From assembly GCA_964501785.1 (NCBI GenBank), contig CAZCUD010000010.1, forward strand, positions 62,001 to 126,000: 64,000 bases of DNA, in the 5' to 3' direction. This document shows, in pieces, positions 1 through 9,063 of the stretch. The notes beneath the pieces are model-generated. The model ran no database searches. It had not been told where the DNA came from and saw only the letters and a list, made by a program, of their open reading frames with translations. This DNA comes from DATBSK01 sp964501785 (GTDB lineage: Bacteria > Actinomycetota > Acidimicrobiia > IMCC26256 > PALSA-555). A program made the translations under genes and the position numbers. How positions within the stretch are numbered: position 1 is the first letter of the stretch; the number at the start of each line of letters is the position of its first letter.

Positions 1-900
1 CAGCGAGTCGGGCACGTACCGCACCTCGATCCGCTCGACCTCTCCGAGGTAGTCACCGTCGACCTGCCACGGGAACGGTCCGTGGTTTGCCACCAGCGTG
101 AGCGCGTGGAGATCGGAGCGCTGCACGACCGCTTCGTTCGAGGCGATCCGCTTGCCCTTCACCATGGCCGAGCCGGCTGCCGACAACGTCGAACCGACCT
201 CGAGCTGCGTGAACATGGTCAGCGCCAGCGCCCGATCGAGGCCCGCCTCGGTCGTCACCAGGAGCGGGCGCGGGCCGAAGAACGCATACGGCTTCGTGTT
301 CGAGATGATCGCGAAGAAGCCGTTGCCGAGGTCTTCTCCGTCCTCGCCGAGCACGTGGAACGGCGGCCGCTCGCGATCGATCCCCCGGAAGTAGGTCGTG
401 ACCGCGGCGACCGCGAACATCGGGTGGGCGACCCAACGCTTGAGCCAGTTGCGTCGCTCGACCTGCTCGATGACCTCGGCGTCGAACCCGCAGCCCATGT
501 GGAAGAGGAAGTGCCGGCCGTTCGCCTCGCCGACACCGATCGAGCGGATGGAGGACGCCTCGAGCGAGGAGACGAGCTGCTCCGTCGCCGGCATGATCGA
601 GTTGGGGATCCCGAGGGTGCGGGCGAACACGTTGGTCGAGCCACCGGGCAGCGGCGCGAGGGCGGTGTCGGTGCCGATCAGCCCGTCGGCGGCCTCGTTG
701 AGCGTGCCGTCGCCGGCGGCGACGACCACGACGTCGATCCCGTCGCGGGCCGCGGCCCGGGCGAGCCGGGTGGCGTGCCCCCGGCGGTAGGTCTCGGCGA
801 CCTCGAGGCGGTGGTGCTGGCCCAGGAGGTGCTGGACGCGCACGCGCCGCTTCGGCGTCATCGACGATGCCGTCGGGTTGACGATGAGGAGGAGTCGCAC
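1..900 (-). CDS. Diacylglycerol kinase family lipid kinase (3' end cut by window edge)
   Basis: The minus-strand frame is open from a GTG at 900 to the left edge (300 codons, no stop); an in-frame stop at 913-915 leaves GTG 900 as the only good start. The N-terminus reads VRLLLIVNPTAS, the usual first strand of this fold. AGDGTLNEAADG (about residues 60-71) is the GGDGTxNE nucleotide-binding motif with its first Gly changed to Ala, and PLPGGSTNVFAR (about 82-93) is the second conserved loop. The family phosphorylates diacylglycerol, sphingoid or related lipids with ATP at the membrane; the substrate cannot be told from sequence. About 300 residues is close to full family length, so little is missing. 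It is divergent from the uracil-DNA glycosylase gene. Confidence 0.88.
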   Translation of the reverse strand, partial: MRLLLIVNPTASSMTPKRRVRVQHLLGQHHRLEVAETYRRGHATRLARAAARDGIDVVVVAAGDGTLNEAADGLIGTDTALAPLPGGSTNVFARTLGIPNSIMPATEQLVSSLEASSIRSIGVGEANGRHFLFHMGCGFDAEVIEQVERRNWLKRWVAHPMFAVAAVTTYFRGIDRERPPFHVLGEDGEDLGNGFFAIISNTKPYAFFGPRPLLVTTEAGLDRALALTMFTQLEVGSTLSAAGSAMVKGKRIASNEAVVQRSDLHALTLVANHGPFPWQVDGDYLGEVERIEVRYVPDSL

Positions 901-983
901 GAGGCAACCAGGCTAGGCGGACCGGCGCACGACGGCTCCGTCGTGCGGTCGCGTCGCCGTCGCCCGAGTGCGACGATGCGCTC

Positions 984-1670
984 GTGCCCCACCCTGACGC
1001 GCTCGATGAGCTCAGCCGGGAGATCGCCGGGTGTCGCGCCTGCCCGCGACTCGTCGAGTGGCGGGAGCGCGTCGCCCGTGAGAAGCGAGCCTCGTTCCGC
1101 GACGACGAGTACTGGGGCCGCCCGGTCCGGGGGTTCGGGGACCCGGTGGCGCGCATCCTGCTCCTCGGCCTCGCGCCGGCAGCGCACGGCGGGAACCGGA
1201 CCGGCCGCGTGTTCACGGGCGATCGCTCTGGTGACTGGCTGTTCGCGGCGCTCCACCGGGCCGGGCTCGCGAACCAGCCGGAGTCGGTCGGCCTCGACGA
1301 CGGACTGCGTCTGATCGACTGCTACGTGGCCGCCGCGGTGCGGTGCGCTCCTCCTCAGAACAAGCCGACGCCCGCGGAGCGCGACGAGTGCCAGCCGTTC
1401 CTCCTGCGCGAGCTCGCGCTCCTCGATCGGTTGCGCGTGATCGTCGTGCTGGGCGGATTCGCCTACGAGGCCGCGTGGCGGGCGCTCGCCGCCCGCGGGG
1501 TCGAGCTCCCGTCGCCGCGACCTCGGTTCGCGCACGGGCTGGAGGTCGAGCTCGAGGACCTGTGGATCGTCGGCTGCTACCACCCGAGCCAGCAGAACAC
1601 GTTCACGGGTCGGCTCACCGAGCCGATGATCGATTCGGTGCTCGGGCGGGCCCGCGGGCTCGCTCGCTGA
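984..1670 (+). CDS. udgB: Family 5 uracil-DNA glycosylase (UdgB type, 4Fe-4S)
   Basis: 228-residue base-excision repair enzyme that removes uracil, and in this family often hypoxanthine, from DNA. Motif A is GLAPAAHGGNRTGR (residues 62-75), which lacks the catalytic Asp of family 1 as expected for UdgB. The C-terminal motif HPSQQNTFTGR is the DNA-intercalating loop. Four cysteines (17, 20, 121, 136) are placed to bind the 4Fe-4S cluster typical of families 4 and 5. The start is GTG 984; an ATG at 976 is in another frame. It ends 18 bp before the convergent TSUP gene. Confidence 0.93.
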   Translation: MPHPDALDELSREIAGCRACPRLVEWRERVAREKRASFRDDEYWGRPVRGFGDPVARILLLGLAPAAHGGNRTGRVFTGDRSGDWLFAALHRAGLANQPESVGLDDGLRLIDCYVAAAVRCAPPQNKPTPAERDECQPFLLRELALLDRLRVIVVLGGFAYEAAWRALAARGVELPSPRPRFAHGLEVELEDLWIVGCYHPSQQNTFTGRLTEPMIDSVLGRARGLAR

Positions 1671-1688
1671 GCCCTCGCACGCGATCGC

Positions 1689-2546
1689 TCAGAGCACCGC
1701 GATCAGCTCACCGACGACGTACACGGCCGCGATCGCGCCGAGGCCGAACCCGACGACGAGCCGCAGGACACGGTCGGACGCCCGGATCGCGAGGTGCGAT
1801 CCGACCCGTGCCCCGGGAACGATGCCGACGCACAAGGGGAGTGCGTAGAGCCAGTCGATGTTGCCCAGTGCGACGTGGGTGACGGTCCCGGGGATCGCGA
1901 GCACGGCGACGCATGCCAGCGAGGTGCCGAGCGCGGCCTTGATCGGGAGCCGGATCCATCCGGTGAACGCAGGGACCATCACGAGCCCGCCTCCGATGCC
2001 GAGGAGGCCCGAGAGCAGTCCCGCGCCGAGGCCGACGACGACGAAGCGCCACGGCGCGCGCCGCACGCCTCCGGTGCGCACCACCTCGGCGGACGGACCG
2101 GCATCCGTGATGCCCTCGACGCTGAGGTCTACTGGACCCTCGGCGGCCGGCTCGGGCCGCGCGAGGCGATACGCGCTGAACGCGATCAGGATCGCGGTCA
2201 AGAACATGAGCGGGTGACCGTCGCCCGGCACCACGTCGACCAGGAGCGCCCCCACCACAGCCGCGAGTGCGCCGGCTCCCGCGGTCCAGGCCGCCACCGG
2301 CACGTCGACGAGCTCTTCGCGGCGGTAGCGCAGCGCGCCACTGATCGCGCCCGGGATGATCGAGGGGAGGGTGGAGGCCACCGCCGCGATCGGACTCGCG
2401 CCCAAGGCGCGGATCGCCGGCGTGGAGATCACGGCGCCACCGACCCCGAACATCCCGGACAGCACGCCGGTCGCGAAGCCGACGAGGGCGGTGAGACAGA
2501 TGATTGCGAGGTCCGACAAGACGACCGCAGGGTACCCTTCGCGCAT
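1689..2546 (-). CDS. TSUP (TauE/SafE) family membrane transporter
   Basis: 285-residue integral membrane protein with about eight hydrophobic segments in two halves. Each half carries the glycine-rich family signature (SGMFGVGGAVISTPA near residue 30; SGLLGIGGGLVMVPA near residue 180). The family exports sulfite, sulfoacetate or related organosulfur anions; the substrate here is unknown. A charged loop separates the halves. The ATG at 2546 overlaps the start codon of the divergent dapA; a TTG at 2519, giving MSDLAIICLTALVGF, is an attractive alternative that would remove the overlap. Confidence 0.87.
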   Translation of the reverse strand: MREGYPAVVLSDLAIICLTALVGFATGVLSGMFGVGGAVISTPAIRALGASPIAAVASTLPSIIPGAISGALRYRREELVDVPVAAWTAGAGALAAVVGALLVDVVPGDGHPLMFLTAILIAFSAYRLARPEPAAEGPVDLSVEGITDAGPSAEVVRTGGVRRAPWRFVVVGLGAGLLSGLLGIGGGLVMVPAFTGWIRLPIKAALGTSLACVAVLAIPGTVTHVALGNIDWLYALPLCVGIVPGARVGSHLAIRASDRVLRLVVGFGLGAIAAVYVVGELIAVL

Positions 2547-2547
2547 G
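2533..2547 (+). promoter_or_regulatory. Leaderless promoter of dapA
   Basis: TACCCT at 2533-2538 matches the actinobacterial TAnnnT -10 box and lies 6 nt before ATG 2545. There is no Shine-Dalgarno sequence, so transcription probably starts at the initiation codon. This also helps fix the dapA start. Confidence 0.5.
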
Positions 2548-3441
2548 GGCTCACCCGTACGTCTGCGCGGCGTCTACATCCCGCTGATCACCCCGTTCGC
2601 CGCGGACGGCACCGTGGCGCTCGACGCCGTCGAGCGGCTCGCCCATGAGTACCTCGACGCCGGGTGTGCGGGTCTGGTGCCGCTCGGCACGACCGGCGAG
2701 TCGACCGCACTCGACGCCGACGAGAAGCGCGCGGTCATCGACGTCTGCTCACGGGTGTGCGTGGAGCGGAGTGCGGAGCTGATCATCGGTGGCGGCACGA
2801 ACAACACCGAGGCCAGCGCGGAGGCGGTCGCATCCCTGGCCGACGTGGCCGGGCTCACCGCGGCGATGTGCGTCGTGCCCTACTACGTGCGTCCGAGCCA
2901 AGCAGGCATCGTCGCCCACTTCACCGAGATCGCGCGACGCAGCCCGGTCCCGGTGCTCATCTACAACATCCCGTCGCGCACGGGTCGGCTCCTCGAGGCC
3001 GCGCACCTGCTCGAGCTCGCCCGCGTGCCCAACATCGCAGGGGTCAAGCAGGCGACGCCGGTCGATCCCGACACGATGCGGGTGCTCGCCGGTGCGCCCG
3101 AAGACTTCTCCGTCCTCAGCGGCGAGGATCCGTACCTGTTCCCCCACGTGCTCCTCGGCGCCCGCGGCACGATCTGCGCCTCGGCGCACGTGTGCACCGA
3201 CCGGTTCGTCGCGCTCGTCGAGTGCGCACTGGCCGGGAAGGTCGACGAGGGGCGAGCGCACCACGAGGCGCTCGCCGCTGTCGTCGACGCCGGGTTCGCC
3301 GAGCCGAACCCGTCGGTGTGGAAGGGCGCACTGCACGCGCAGGGGCGGATCCCGACCGCCGACCTGCGCCTGCCGATGATGGCGGCGGAGGCCGCGTCGG
3401 TCGATCGCCTCCTGGCCGCGATCGACGCCGCCACGCACTGA
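2545..3441 (+). CDS. dapA: 4-hydroxy-tetrahydrodipicolinate synthase (DapA family)
   Basis: 298-residue (beta/alpha)8 class I aldolase that condenses pyruvate with aspartate semialdehyde in the lysine/diaminopimelate pathway. GTTGEST holds the two pocket threonines, YNIPSRTG the catalytic Tyr, and GVKQAT the Schiff-base Lys. The start at ATG 2545 gives the normal N-terminus (LRGVYIPLITPF) and sits behind a leaderless -10 box. lysA, a later step of the pathway, is at 12.8 kb. DapA paralogues with other pyruvate-aldolase roles exist, so the exact substrate is likely but not certain. Confidence 0.86.
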   Translation: MGSPVRLRGVYIPLITPFAADGTVALDAVERLAHEYLDAGCAGLVPLGTTGESTALDADEKRAVIDVCSRVCVERSAELIIGGGTNNTEASAEAVASLADVAGLTAAMCVVPYYVRPSQAGIVAHFTEIARRSPVPVLIYNIPSRTGRLLEAAHLLELARVPNIAGVKQATPVDPDTMRVLAGAPEDFSVLSGEDPYLFPHVLLGARGTICASAHVCTDRFVALVECALAGKVDEGRAHHEALAAVVDAGFAEPNPSVWKGALHAQGRIPTADLRLPMMAAEAASVDRLLAAIDAATH

Positions 3442-3511
3442 CGACTCCGATCCCGAGCGTGGTCGCTGCGATGCGACCGACGTCACGGTGAGGAGGTGAG
3501 TCGACCGGGCG

Positions 3512-3526
3512 TATGGTCTGCCGGTG
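3512..3526 (+). promoter_or_regulatory. Leaderless promoter of the DHA2 efflux gene
   Basis: TATGGT at 3512-3517 is followed after 6 nt by GTG 3524, the initiator of the transporter gene. No ribosome-binding site is present at the usual distance. Confidence 0.45.
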
Positions 3527-5122
3527 ACCCTCAAGGAGCGCGTCGCGAGCCGGGCCGAAGCACGCCGCTGGTGGATCCTGCTCGTCCTGTGCTTCAGCCT
3601 CCTCGTCATCGTGATCGACAACTCGATCCTCAACGTGGCGATCCCGACGATCGTCCGCGAGCTCGATGCGACCACCAGCGAGCTCCAGTGGATGGTCGAC
3701 GCCTACACGATCGTGTTCGCCTGCCTGCTGCTCACGGCCGGGAGCCTGGGCGATCGGTTCGGGCGCCGACCGGCGCTCCAGCTCGGGCTCGTGGTGTTCG
3801 GGCTCGGCTCGCTGCTCGCGGCGCTGTCGAGCTCCGCGGACCAGCTCATCGCCACGCGGGCCTTCATGGGCATCGGTGGCGCGTTCATCATGCCGGCGAC
3901 GCTCTCGATCATCACCAACGTGTTCCCGGCCGACGAGCGGCCCAAGGCGATCGGCGTGTGGGCCGCGACCGCCGGAGTCGCGGTCGCGCTCGGTCCGCTC
4001 ACGGGTGGGTTCCTGCTCGAGCACTTCTACTGGGGCTCGATCTTCCTGGTGAACATCCCGATCGTGGTGATCGGGCTCCTCGCCGGCGTCTTCCTGATCC
4101 CCGACTCGAAGGACCCGCATCCCCAGCGGATCGACCCGATCGGTGCGCTCCTCTCGATCGTCGGTCTCTCGACGCTCCTGTACGCCGTCATCGAGGGCCC
4201 GGTCGACGGTTGGACGTCGTCGATGACGCTGCTGTCGTTCGCGATCGGCGGCGTCACCCTCGCCCTGTTCTTCGTGTGGGAGCTGCGCAGCGACCATCCG
4301 ATGCTCGATCTCTCGTTCTTCAAGAACCCGCGCTTCTCGGTGGCCAGTGGCGCGATCGCACTCACGTTCTTCGCGATGTTCGGGTCGATCTTCCTGCTGA
4401 CCCAGTACCTCCAGTTCGTGCTCGGCTACTCGCCGCTCGAGACCGGAGTGCGCCTCCTCGCGTACGCGATCCCGATGATGATCTTCGCCCCGCTGTCGGC
4501 GCGCTTCGTCCACCACGTCGGCGCGAAGGTCGTCGTCGGCTCGGGGCTGACGCTCATGGCGGCCGGACTGCTCCTGTCGACGGGGCTCGACGCGTCGTCG
4601 TCATATGGCGCGATCGCGTGGCGGATGGTGTTGATGGCAACGGGCATGGCGCTCACGATGGCACCCGCGACCGACTCGATCATGGGCTCGCTCCCGCTGG
4701 CGAAGGCCGGCGTCGGCTCCGCGGTCAACGACACGACGCGCCAGATCGGCGGCGCGGTGGGGGTCGCGGTCGTGGGCAGCGTGTTCTCGTCGATTTATAG
4801 CGCCCAGGTCGGCGACGCCATCGCCGGCGAGCCCGTGCCGCGCGGCCTGGTCGACGGCATCGAGGACTCGGTCGGCTTCGCGCTGCAGGCCGCCGCGAGC
4901 ATCGGGGGCGACGCGGGCGCGCAGGTCGCCGATGCGGCCCGTTCGGCGTTCGTCGACGGGCTCCACGCCGGCCTGATCGTCGCCGGCGTCGTCGCCGCGA
5001 TCGGTGCCGTGTGCGTGTTCCTGTGGCTGCCGGCGCGCGCCCGCCGTCAGGACGTCGATCGCCAGGAGGCGGAGTACAGCGGCCTGCGCCGGACCGAGAT
5101 GGCGCCCACGCCGGGCAGCTGA
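3524..5122 (+). CDS. MFS drug efflux transporter, DHA2 (EmrB/QacA) family
   Basis: 532-residue, about 14-helix proton antiporter. The loop between helices 2 and 3 has the MFS motif A (GSLGDRFGRRPAL), and residues 25-60 carry the DHA2 opening DNSILNVAIPTIVREL with the Asp in helix 1. A motif C-like glycine-rich stretch (AGVAVALGPLTGG) supports antiport. Such pumps export hydrophobic or cationic compounds; the substrate is unknown. The last 50 residues are a hydrophilic cytoplasmic tail. No regulator is adjacent. The stop is 4 bp from that of the convergent kgd gene. Confidence 0.92.
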   Translation: MTLKERVASRAEARRWWILLVLCFSLLVIVIDNSILNVAIPTIVRELDATTSELQWMVDAYTIVFACLLLTAGSLGDRFGRRPALQLGLVVFGLGSLLAALSSSADQLIATRAFMGIGGAFIMPATLSIITNVFPADERPKAIGVWAATAGVAVALGPLTGGFLLEHFYWGSIFLVNIPIVVIGLLAGVFLIPDSKDPHPQRIDPIGALLSIVGLSTLLYAVIEGPVDGWTSSMTLLSFAIGGVTLALFFVWELRSDHPMLDLSFFKNPRFSVASGAIALTFFAMFGSIFLLTQYLQFVLGYSPLETGVRLLAYAIPMMIFAPLSARFVHHVGAKVVVGSGLTLMAAGLLLSTGLDASSSYGAIAWRMVLMATGMALTMAPATDSIMGSLPLAKAGVGSAVNDTTRQIGGAVGVAVVGSVFSSIYSAQVGDAIAGEPVPRGLVDGIEDSVGFALQAAASIGGDAGAQVADAARSAFVDGLHAGLIVAGVVAAIGAVCVFLWLPARARRQDVDRQEAEYSGLRRTEMAPTPGS

Positions 5123-5126
5123 GGAG

Positions 5127-8100
5127 TCAGCGAGCGGTGATGGCGGCGGCGAGCAGCTCGGCCTGCTCGCGCTCGTGGACCTTGGTGCTCCCGGTCGCCG
5201 GGCTCGCGCTCGCGGCTCGGGCGACGTGGCGCAGGTCGATGCCACGGGCCTTCAGGATGCGCAGCAGCTTGCCGTGGACGAAGTTCCACGCGCCCATGTT
5301 CCCCGGCTCCTCCTGCACCCACCAGACCTCGGTCGCCTGGGAGTAGCGAGCGAGGACCTGGGTGAGCTCGACCTCGGGCCAGGGGTAGAGCTGCTCGATG
5401 CGCACGATCGCCACCGGGGCGGACTGCGCGTCGCGTGCGTCCATCAGCTCGTGCCCGAGCTTGCCGGCGCAGAGGACGACCCGTCCGACGGTCGCGGGAT
5501 CGAGCGTGTCCGCGGCCCGATCGTCGAGCACGCTGTGGAAGCTGCCGTCGGTGAGCTCGGTGACGGGTGAGCGCGTGTGCTGCATGCGGAGGTAGCGCTT
5601 CGGGGTCAGGCACACGAGCGGGATCCGGCGCGCGGCCTTCACCTGGCGGCGGAGCGTGTGGAAGTACTGGGCGGCCGTCGACGGGTAGACGACGCGCATG
5701 TTGTCCTCGGCGCACAGCGCGAGGAAGCGCTCGAGCCGGGCGCTCGAGTGCTCCGGGCCCTGGCCCTCGAACCCGTGGGGGAGCAGGAGCGACAGCGACG
5801 ACTCCTGGCCCCACTTGTCGTCGGCCGAGACCAGGAACTGGTCGACGATGATCTGGGCACCGTTCACGAAGTCGCCGAACTGGGCTTCCCACGCGACGAA
5901 CGAGCGCGGGTCGGCGACGGAGTAGCCGTACTCGAACCCGAGGGCGGCGTACTCGGAGAGGACCGAGTCGTAGAGCCGGATCGGTGCCTGGTCGGCCGAG
6001 AGGTGGGCCAGGGGCACGTACTCGGTCTCGGTCACGTGGTCGACGAGCACGCTGTGACGCTGGCTGAACGTGCCGCGCCGCGTGTCCTGACCCGCCAGCC
6101 GGACGGGGGTCCCTTCGAGGAGCATCGTGCCGAACGCGAGCGACTCGGCGAGCGCCCAGTCGACGTGACCCTCCTCGAACACCAGTCGGTTGGCCTGGAG
6201 CACCCGCTCGAGCTTCGGGTGCACCGAGAAGCCCTCCGGCCGCGTCTCGAGCGCGCGCACGACGGTCTCGAGCGCCTCGCGGGGCGCGGCCGTGGCGACC
6301 GGGGCGTCGGGCGGCTGGGGCGACTCTCCCGACTCGTCGAGCGACGGGCCTCGGGCATCGAGGCCGGTGTCGTGGGGCGTGTGGGTCTCCTCGAAGGCCT
6401 GGTCGAGGCGGGACCGGAAGTCGGCCCCGGCGGCCTCGCACTCCTCGGAGGTGAGGTCGCCCTTGGCGACGAGCTGCTGGGTGTAGAGCTCGCGCACGCC
6501 CGTCCGCGCCTCGATCAGGGCGTACATGCCGGGCTGGGTGAAGCCGGGCTCGTCGGTCTCGTTGTGCCCGTACCGGCGGTAGCAGACGAGGTCGACGACC
6601 ACGTCCTTCTGGAACGTTCGACGGAACTCGTACGCGAGCCGCATGACGCGCACCGCGGCTTCGGGATCGTCGCCGTTCACGTGGAAGATCGGTGCCTGCA
6701 CCATCTTGGCGACGTCGGTCGCGTAGACCGACGAGCGCCCCGACTCCGGCGCCGTGGTGAAGCCGAGCTGGTTGTCGACGACGACGTGCACCGTGCCGCC
6801 GACGTCGTAGCCCTCGACCTCGGACAGGTTGAGCGTCTCGGCGACGACCCCCTGGCCCGCGAACGCCGCATCGCCGTGGATCAGCACGGGGAGCACCGCC
6901 GCCCCGGAGATGTCGCCCCGGCGGTCTCCTCGCGCCCGTGCCATCCCCTCCACCACCGGATCGACGGCTTCGAGGTGGCTCGGGTTCGCGGCGAGCATGA
7001 CCTTCACCTTGTTGCCCGCGGGTGATCGGTGCTTGCCCTTGGTGCCGACGTGGTACTTCACGTCGCCCGAGCCCAACGTGCTCGCGGGATCGAGCTCGCC
7101 CTCGAACTCGCGGAAGATCTGTGCGTACGACTTGCCAACGACGTTGGCGAGCACGTTGAGCCGTCCGCGATGCGCCATGCCCATCACGATCTCGGACACG
7201 CCGTCGTCGGCGGCCGCGGAGCAGACCGCGTCGAGCATCGGGATCAGGGTCTCGGCACCTTCGAGGCTGAACCGCTTCTGGCCGAGGTACTTGGTGTGCA
7301 GAAACCGTTCGAAGGCCTCGGCCGCGACGAGGCGGTCGAGGATGCGACGCTTCTCCTCGTGCGAGGGGTCGGGGGCGGGCGTCTCCACCCGTCGCTGGAT
7401 CCACTCCTTCTGGTCCGGCTCCTGGATGTGCATGTACTCGACGCCGACCGTGCGGGCGTAGGCGTCGCGGAGGCGACCGAGGATCTCGCGCAGCGGCAGG
7501 CGACGGGCGTCGTCGTCGTCTCCTCCCAGGGTTCCGGCGGGGAACTCGCGGTCGAGGTCCCAGATCGACAGCCCGTGGTGGTTGATGTCGAGCTCGGGAT
7601 GCGTGGTCGGGTCGCGTCGTCCGAGGGGGTCGAGGTTCGCGAGGAGGTGCCCGCGCACCCGGTACATGTTGATGAGCTGGTGGACCTGCACGACCTTGTC
7701 GTGGGTCGCCTCGGGATCGAGCGCGGCGTGGTCCCGCAGCCAGCGAGCGGGCTCGTAGGGGACGGCCAGGCTGCGGAACACCTCGTCGTAGAGCTCGTCG
7801 CCGAGGAGCAGGTCGTGGATCCGCCGCAGGAACTCGCCGCTCTCGGCGCCCCCGATGATCCGGTGGTCGTAGGTGTTGGTCAGCGTCGTGACCGTGCTGA
7901 CCCCGAGCCGGGCGAGTGCCTGCGGGTCGGCGCCTTCGTACTCGGACGGGTGGCCGATCGCGCCGACGCCGAGGATGAACGCCTGCCCCGGCATCAACCG
8001 AGGCACCGAGTGGACGGTGCCGATCATGCCCGGGTTGGTGATCGTCGCCGTGGTGCCGGCGAAGTCGTCGGGCGACATCTTCTGGGCCCGCACCTTCTCG

Positions 8101-8852
8101 ATGACCTCTTCGTACGCGGCCCAGAAGCCCGCGAAGTCGAGCGTGTCGGCACGCTTGACGTTGGGGACGAGCAGCGTGCGGGTGCCGTCGGGGCGCTCGA
8201 GGTCGACCGCGAGGCCGAGGTTGACGTGGGGGTGGTGCACGAGCGTCGGCTTGCCGTCGCGCTCCTCGAAGCTCGAGCTGAGGTTGGGGAAGTCGCGCAA
8301 CGCCTGCACGACCGCGAACGCGATCAGGTGGGTGAAGCTGACCTTGCCCCGACCGGTGCGCCCGAGGTGGTTGTTGAGGATCTGGCGGTTGACCTCGAGG
8401 AGCTTGGCCGGCACCGTCCGGACCGACGTCGCCGTGGGGACGCCGAGGCTCGCCTCCATGTTCTCGGCGATCCGGGCCTGCACGCCGCGCAGCGGCTCGC
8501 TGGTCTCGACGTCGGGGGCCTCCGGGCCGGCGTCGGGCGCCGCGGGCGGCGCCGCCACCGAGGGAGTCGGCGGCGCCTGCGGCTCCGGCCGGGTCGAGGG
8601 TGGCGCCGGGGGGACCGGGGGTGCGGGCGCGGGTGCGGCCTGCGCTCTGGCCCCGTCGCCGTTGCCGCCGGGGGCCTCGGTCGCGAAGTACCGACGCCAC
8701 CGCTCGGGGACGGACGCGGGGTTCTCCCGGTACTGCTCGTAGAGGTCATCGACCAGCCCCTCGTTGGGGCCGGCCTCGTCGAACGCCACGAACCCATGCT
8801 CGCGCGGGCCAGTCAGCTGCCGAAAAGGCGACGTGGAGACGGGTCGTGTCAA
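5127..8852 (-). CDS. kgd: Multifunctional 2-oxoglutarate decarboxylase/dehydrogenase (Kgd type)
   Basis: 1241-residue fusion of an E2o-like acyltransferase domain and a thiamine-diphosphate E1o domain, the actinobacterial replacement for separate SucA and SucB in the TCA cycle. A short E1-type N-terminus (NEGLVDDLYEQYRENP) is followed by a Pro/Ala linker, the E2 domain ending in the catalytic DHRIIGGAESG, then E1o with GMAHRGRLNVLANV and the ThDP motif running from GDAAFAGQG to DNQLGFTT. There is no lipoyl domain, as in the mycobacterial enzyme of 1231 residues. The frame opens at TTG 8852; a GTG at 8789 immediately before the conserved N-terminus may be the true start. Confidence 0.93.
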   Translation of the reverse strand: MTRPVSTSPFRQLTGPREHGFVAFDEAGPNEGLVDDLYEQYRENPASVPERWRRYFATEAPGGNGDGARAQAAPAPAPPVPPAPPSTRPEPQAPPTPSVAAPPAAPDAGPEAPDVETSEPLRGVQARIAENMEASLGVPTATSVRTVPAKLLEVNRQILNNHLGRTGRGKVSFTHLIAFAVVQALRDFPNLSSSFEERDGKPTLVHHPHVNLGLAVDLERPDGTRTLLVPNVKRADTLDFAGFWAAYEEVIEKVRAQKMSPDDFAGTTATITNPGMIGTVHSVPRLMPGQAFILGVGAIGHPSEYEGADPQALARLGVSTVTTLTNTYDHRIIGGAESGEFLRRIHDLLLGDELYDEVFRSLAVPYEPARWLRDHAALDPEATHDKVVQVHQLINMYRVRGHLLANLDPLGRRDPTTHPELDINHHGLSIWDLDREFPAGTLGGDDDDARRLPLREILGRLRDAYARTVGVEYMHIQEPDQKEWIQRRVETPAPDPSHEEKRRILDRLVAAEAFERFLHTKYLGQKRFSLEGAETLIPMLDAVCSAAADDGVSEIVMGMAHRGRLNVLANVVGKSYAQIFREFEGELDPASTLGSGDVKYHVGTKGKHRSPAGNKVKVMLAANPSHLEAVDPVVEGMARARGDRRGDISGAAVLPVLIHGDAAFAGQGVVAETLNLSEVEGYDVGGTVHVVVDNQLGFTTAPESGRSSVYATDVAKMVQAPIFHVNGDDPEAAVRVMRLAYEFRRTFQKDVVVDLVCYRRYGHNETDEPGFTQPGMYALIEARTGVRELYTQQLVAKGDLTSEECEAAGADFRSRLDQAFEETHTPHDTGLDARGPSLDESGESPQPPDAPVATAAPREALETVVRALETRPEGFSVHPKLERVLQANRLVFEEGHVDWALAESLAFGTMLLEGTPVRLAGQDTRRGTFSQRHSVLVDHVTETEYVPLAHLSADQAPIRLYDSVLSEYAALGFEYGYSVADPRSFVAWEAQFGDFVNGAQIIVDQFLVSADDKWGQESSLSLLLPHGFEGQGPEHSSARLERFLALCAEDNMRVVYPSTAAQYFHTLRRQVKAARRIPLVCLTPKRYLRMQHTRSPVTELTDGSFHSVLDDRAADTLDPATVGRVVLCAGKLGHELMDARDAQSAPVAIVRIEQLYPWPEVELTQVLARYSQATEVWWVQEEPGNMGAWNFVHGKLLRILKARGIDLRHVARAASASPATGSTKVHEREQAELLAAAITAR

Positions 8853-9063
8853 CCCCGATGCTCGTGGGGGTCAACGAGGTCCGGCGTAGTACCCGTGAAC
8901 CCTTGCTGGCGCTGGTCTGAACTCGTCTGCCGCCGCTAGTTTCGAGGGTCCCAGATGCGCCTAGAATCGACAGTCCGCCGCCGCCTCTTCGCTCGACGCC
9001 TGCTTCCTGTCCGCCCTGTTCCGCCTCGCTAAAGTCTCGCAAGTTTTCGGCGCGCCTCTCAGG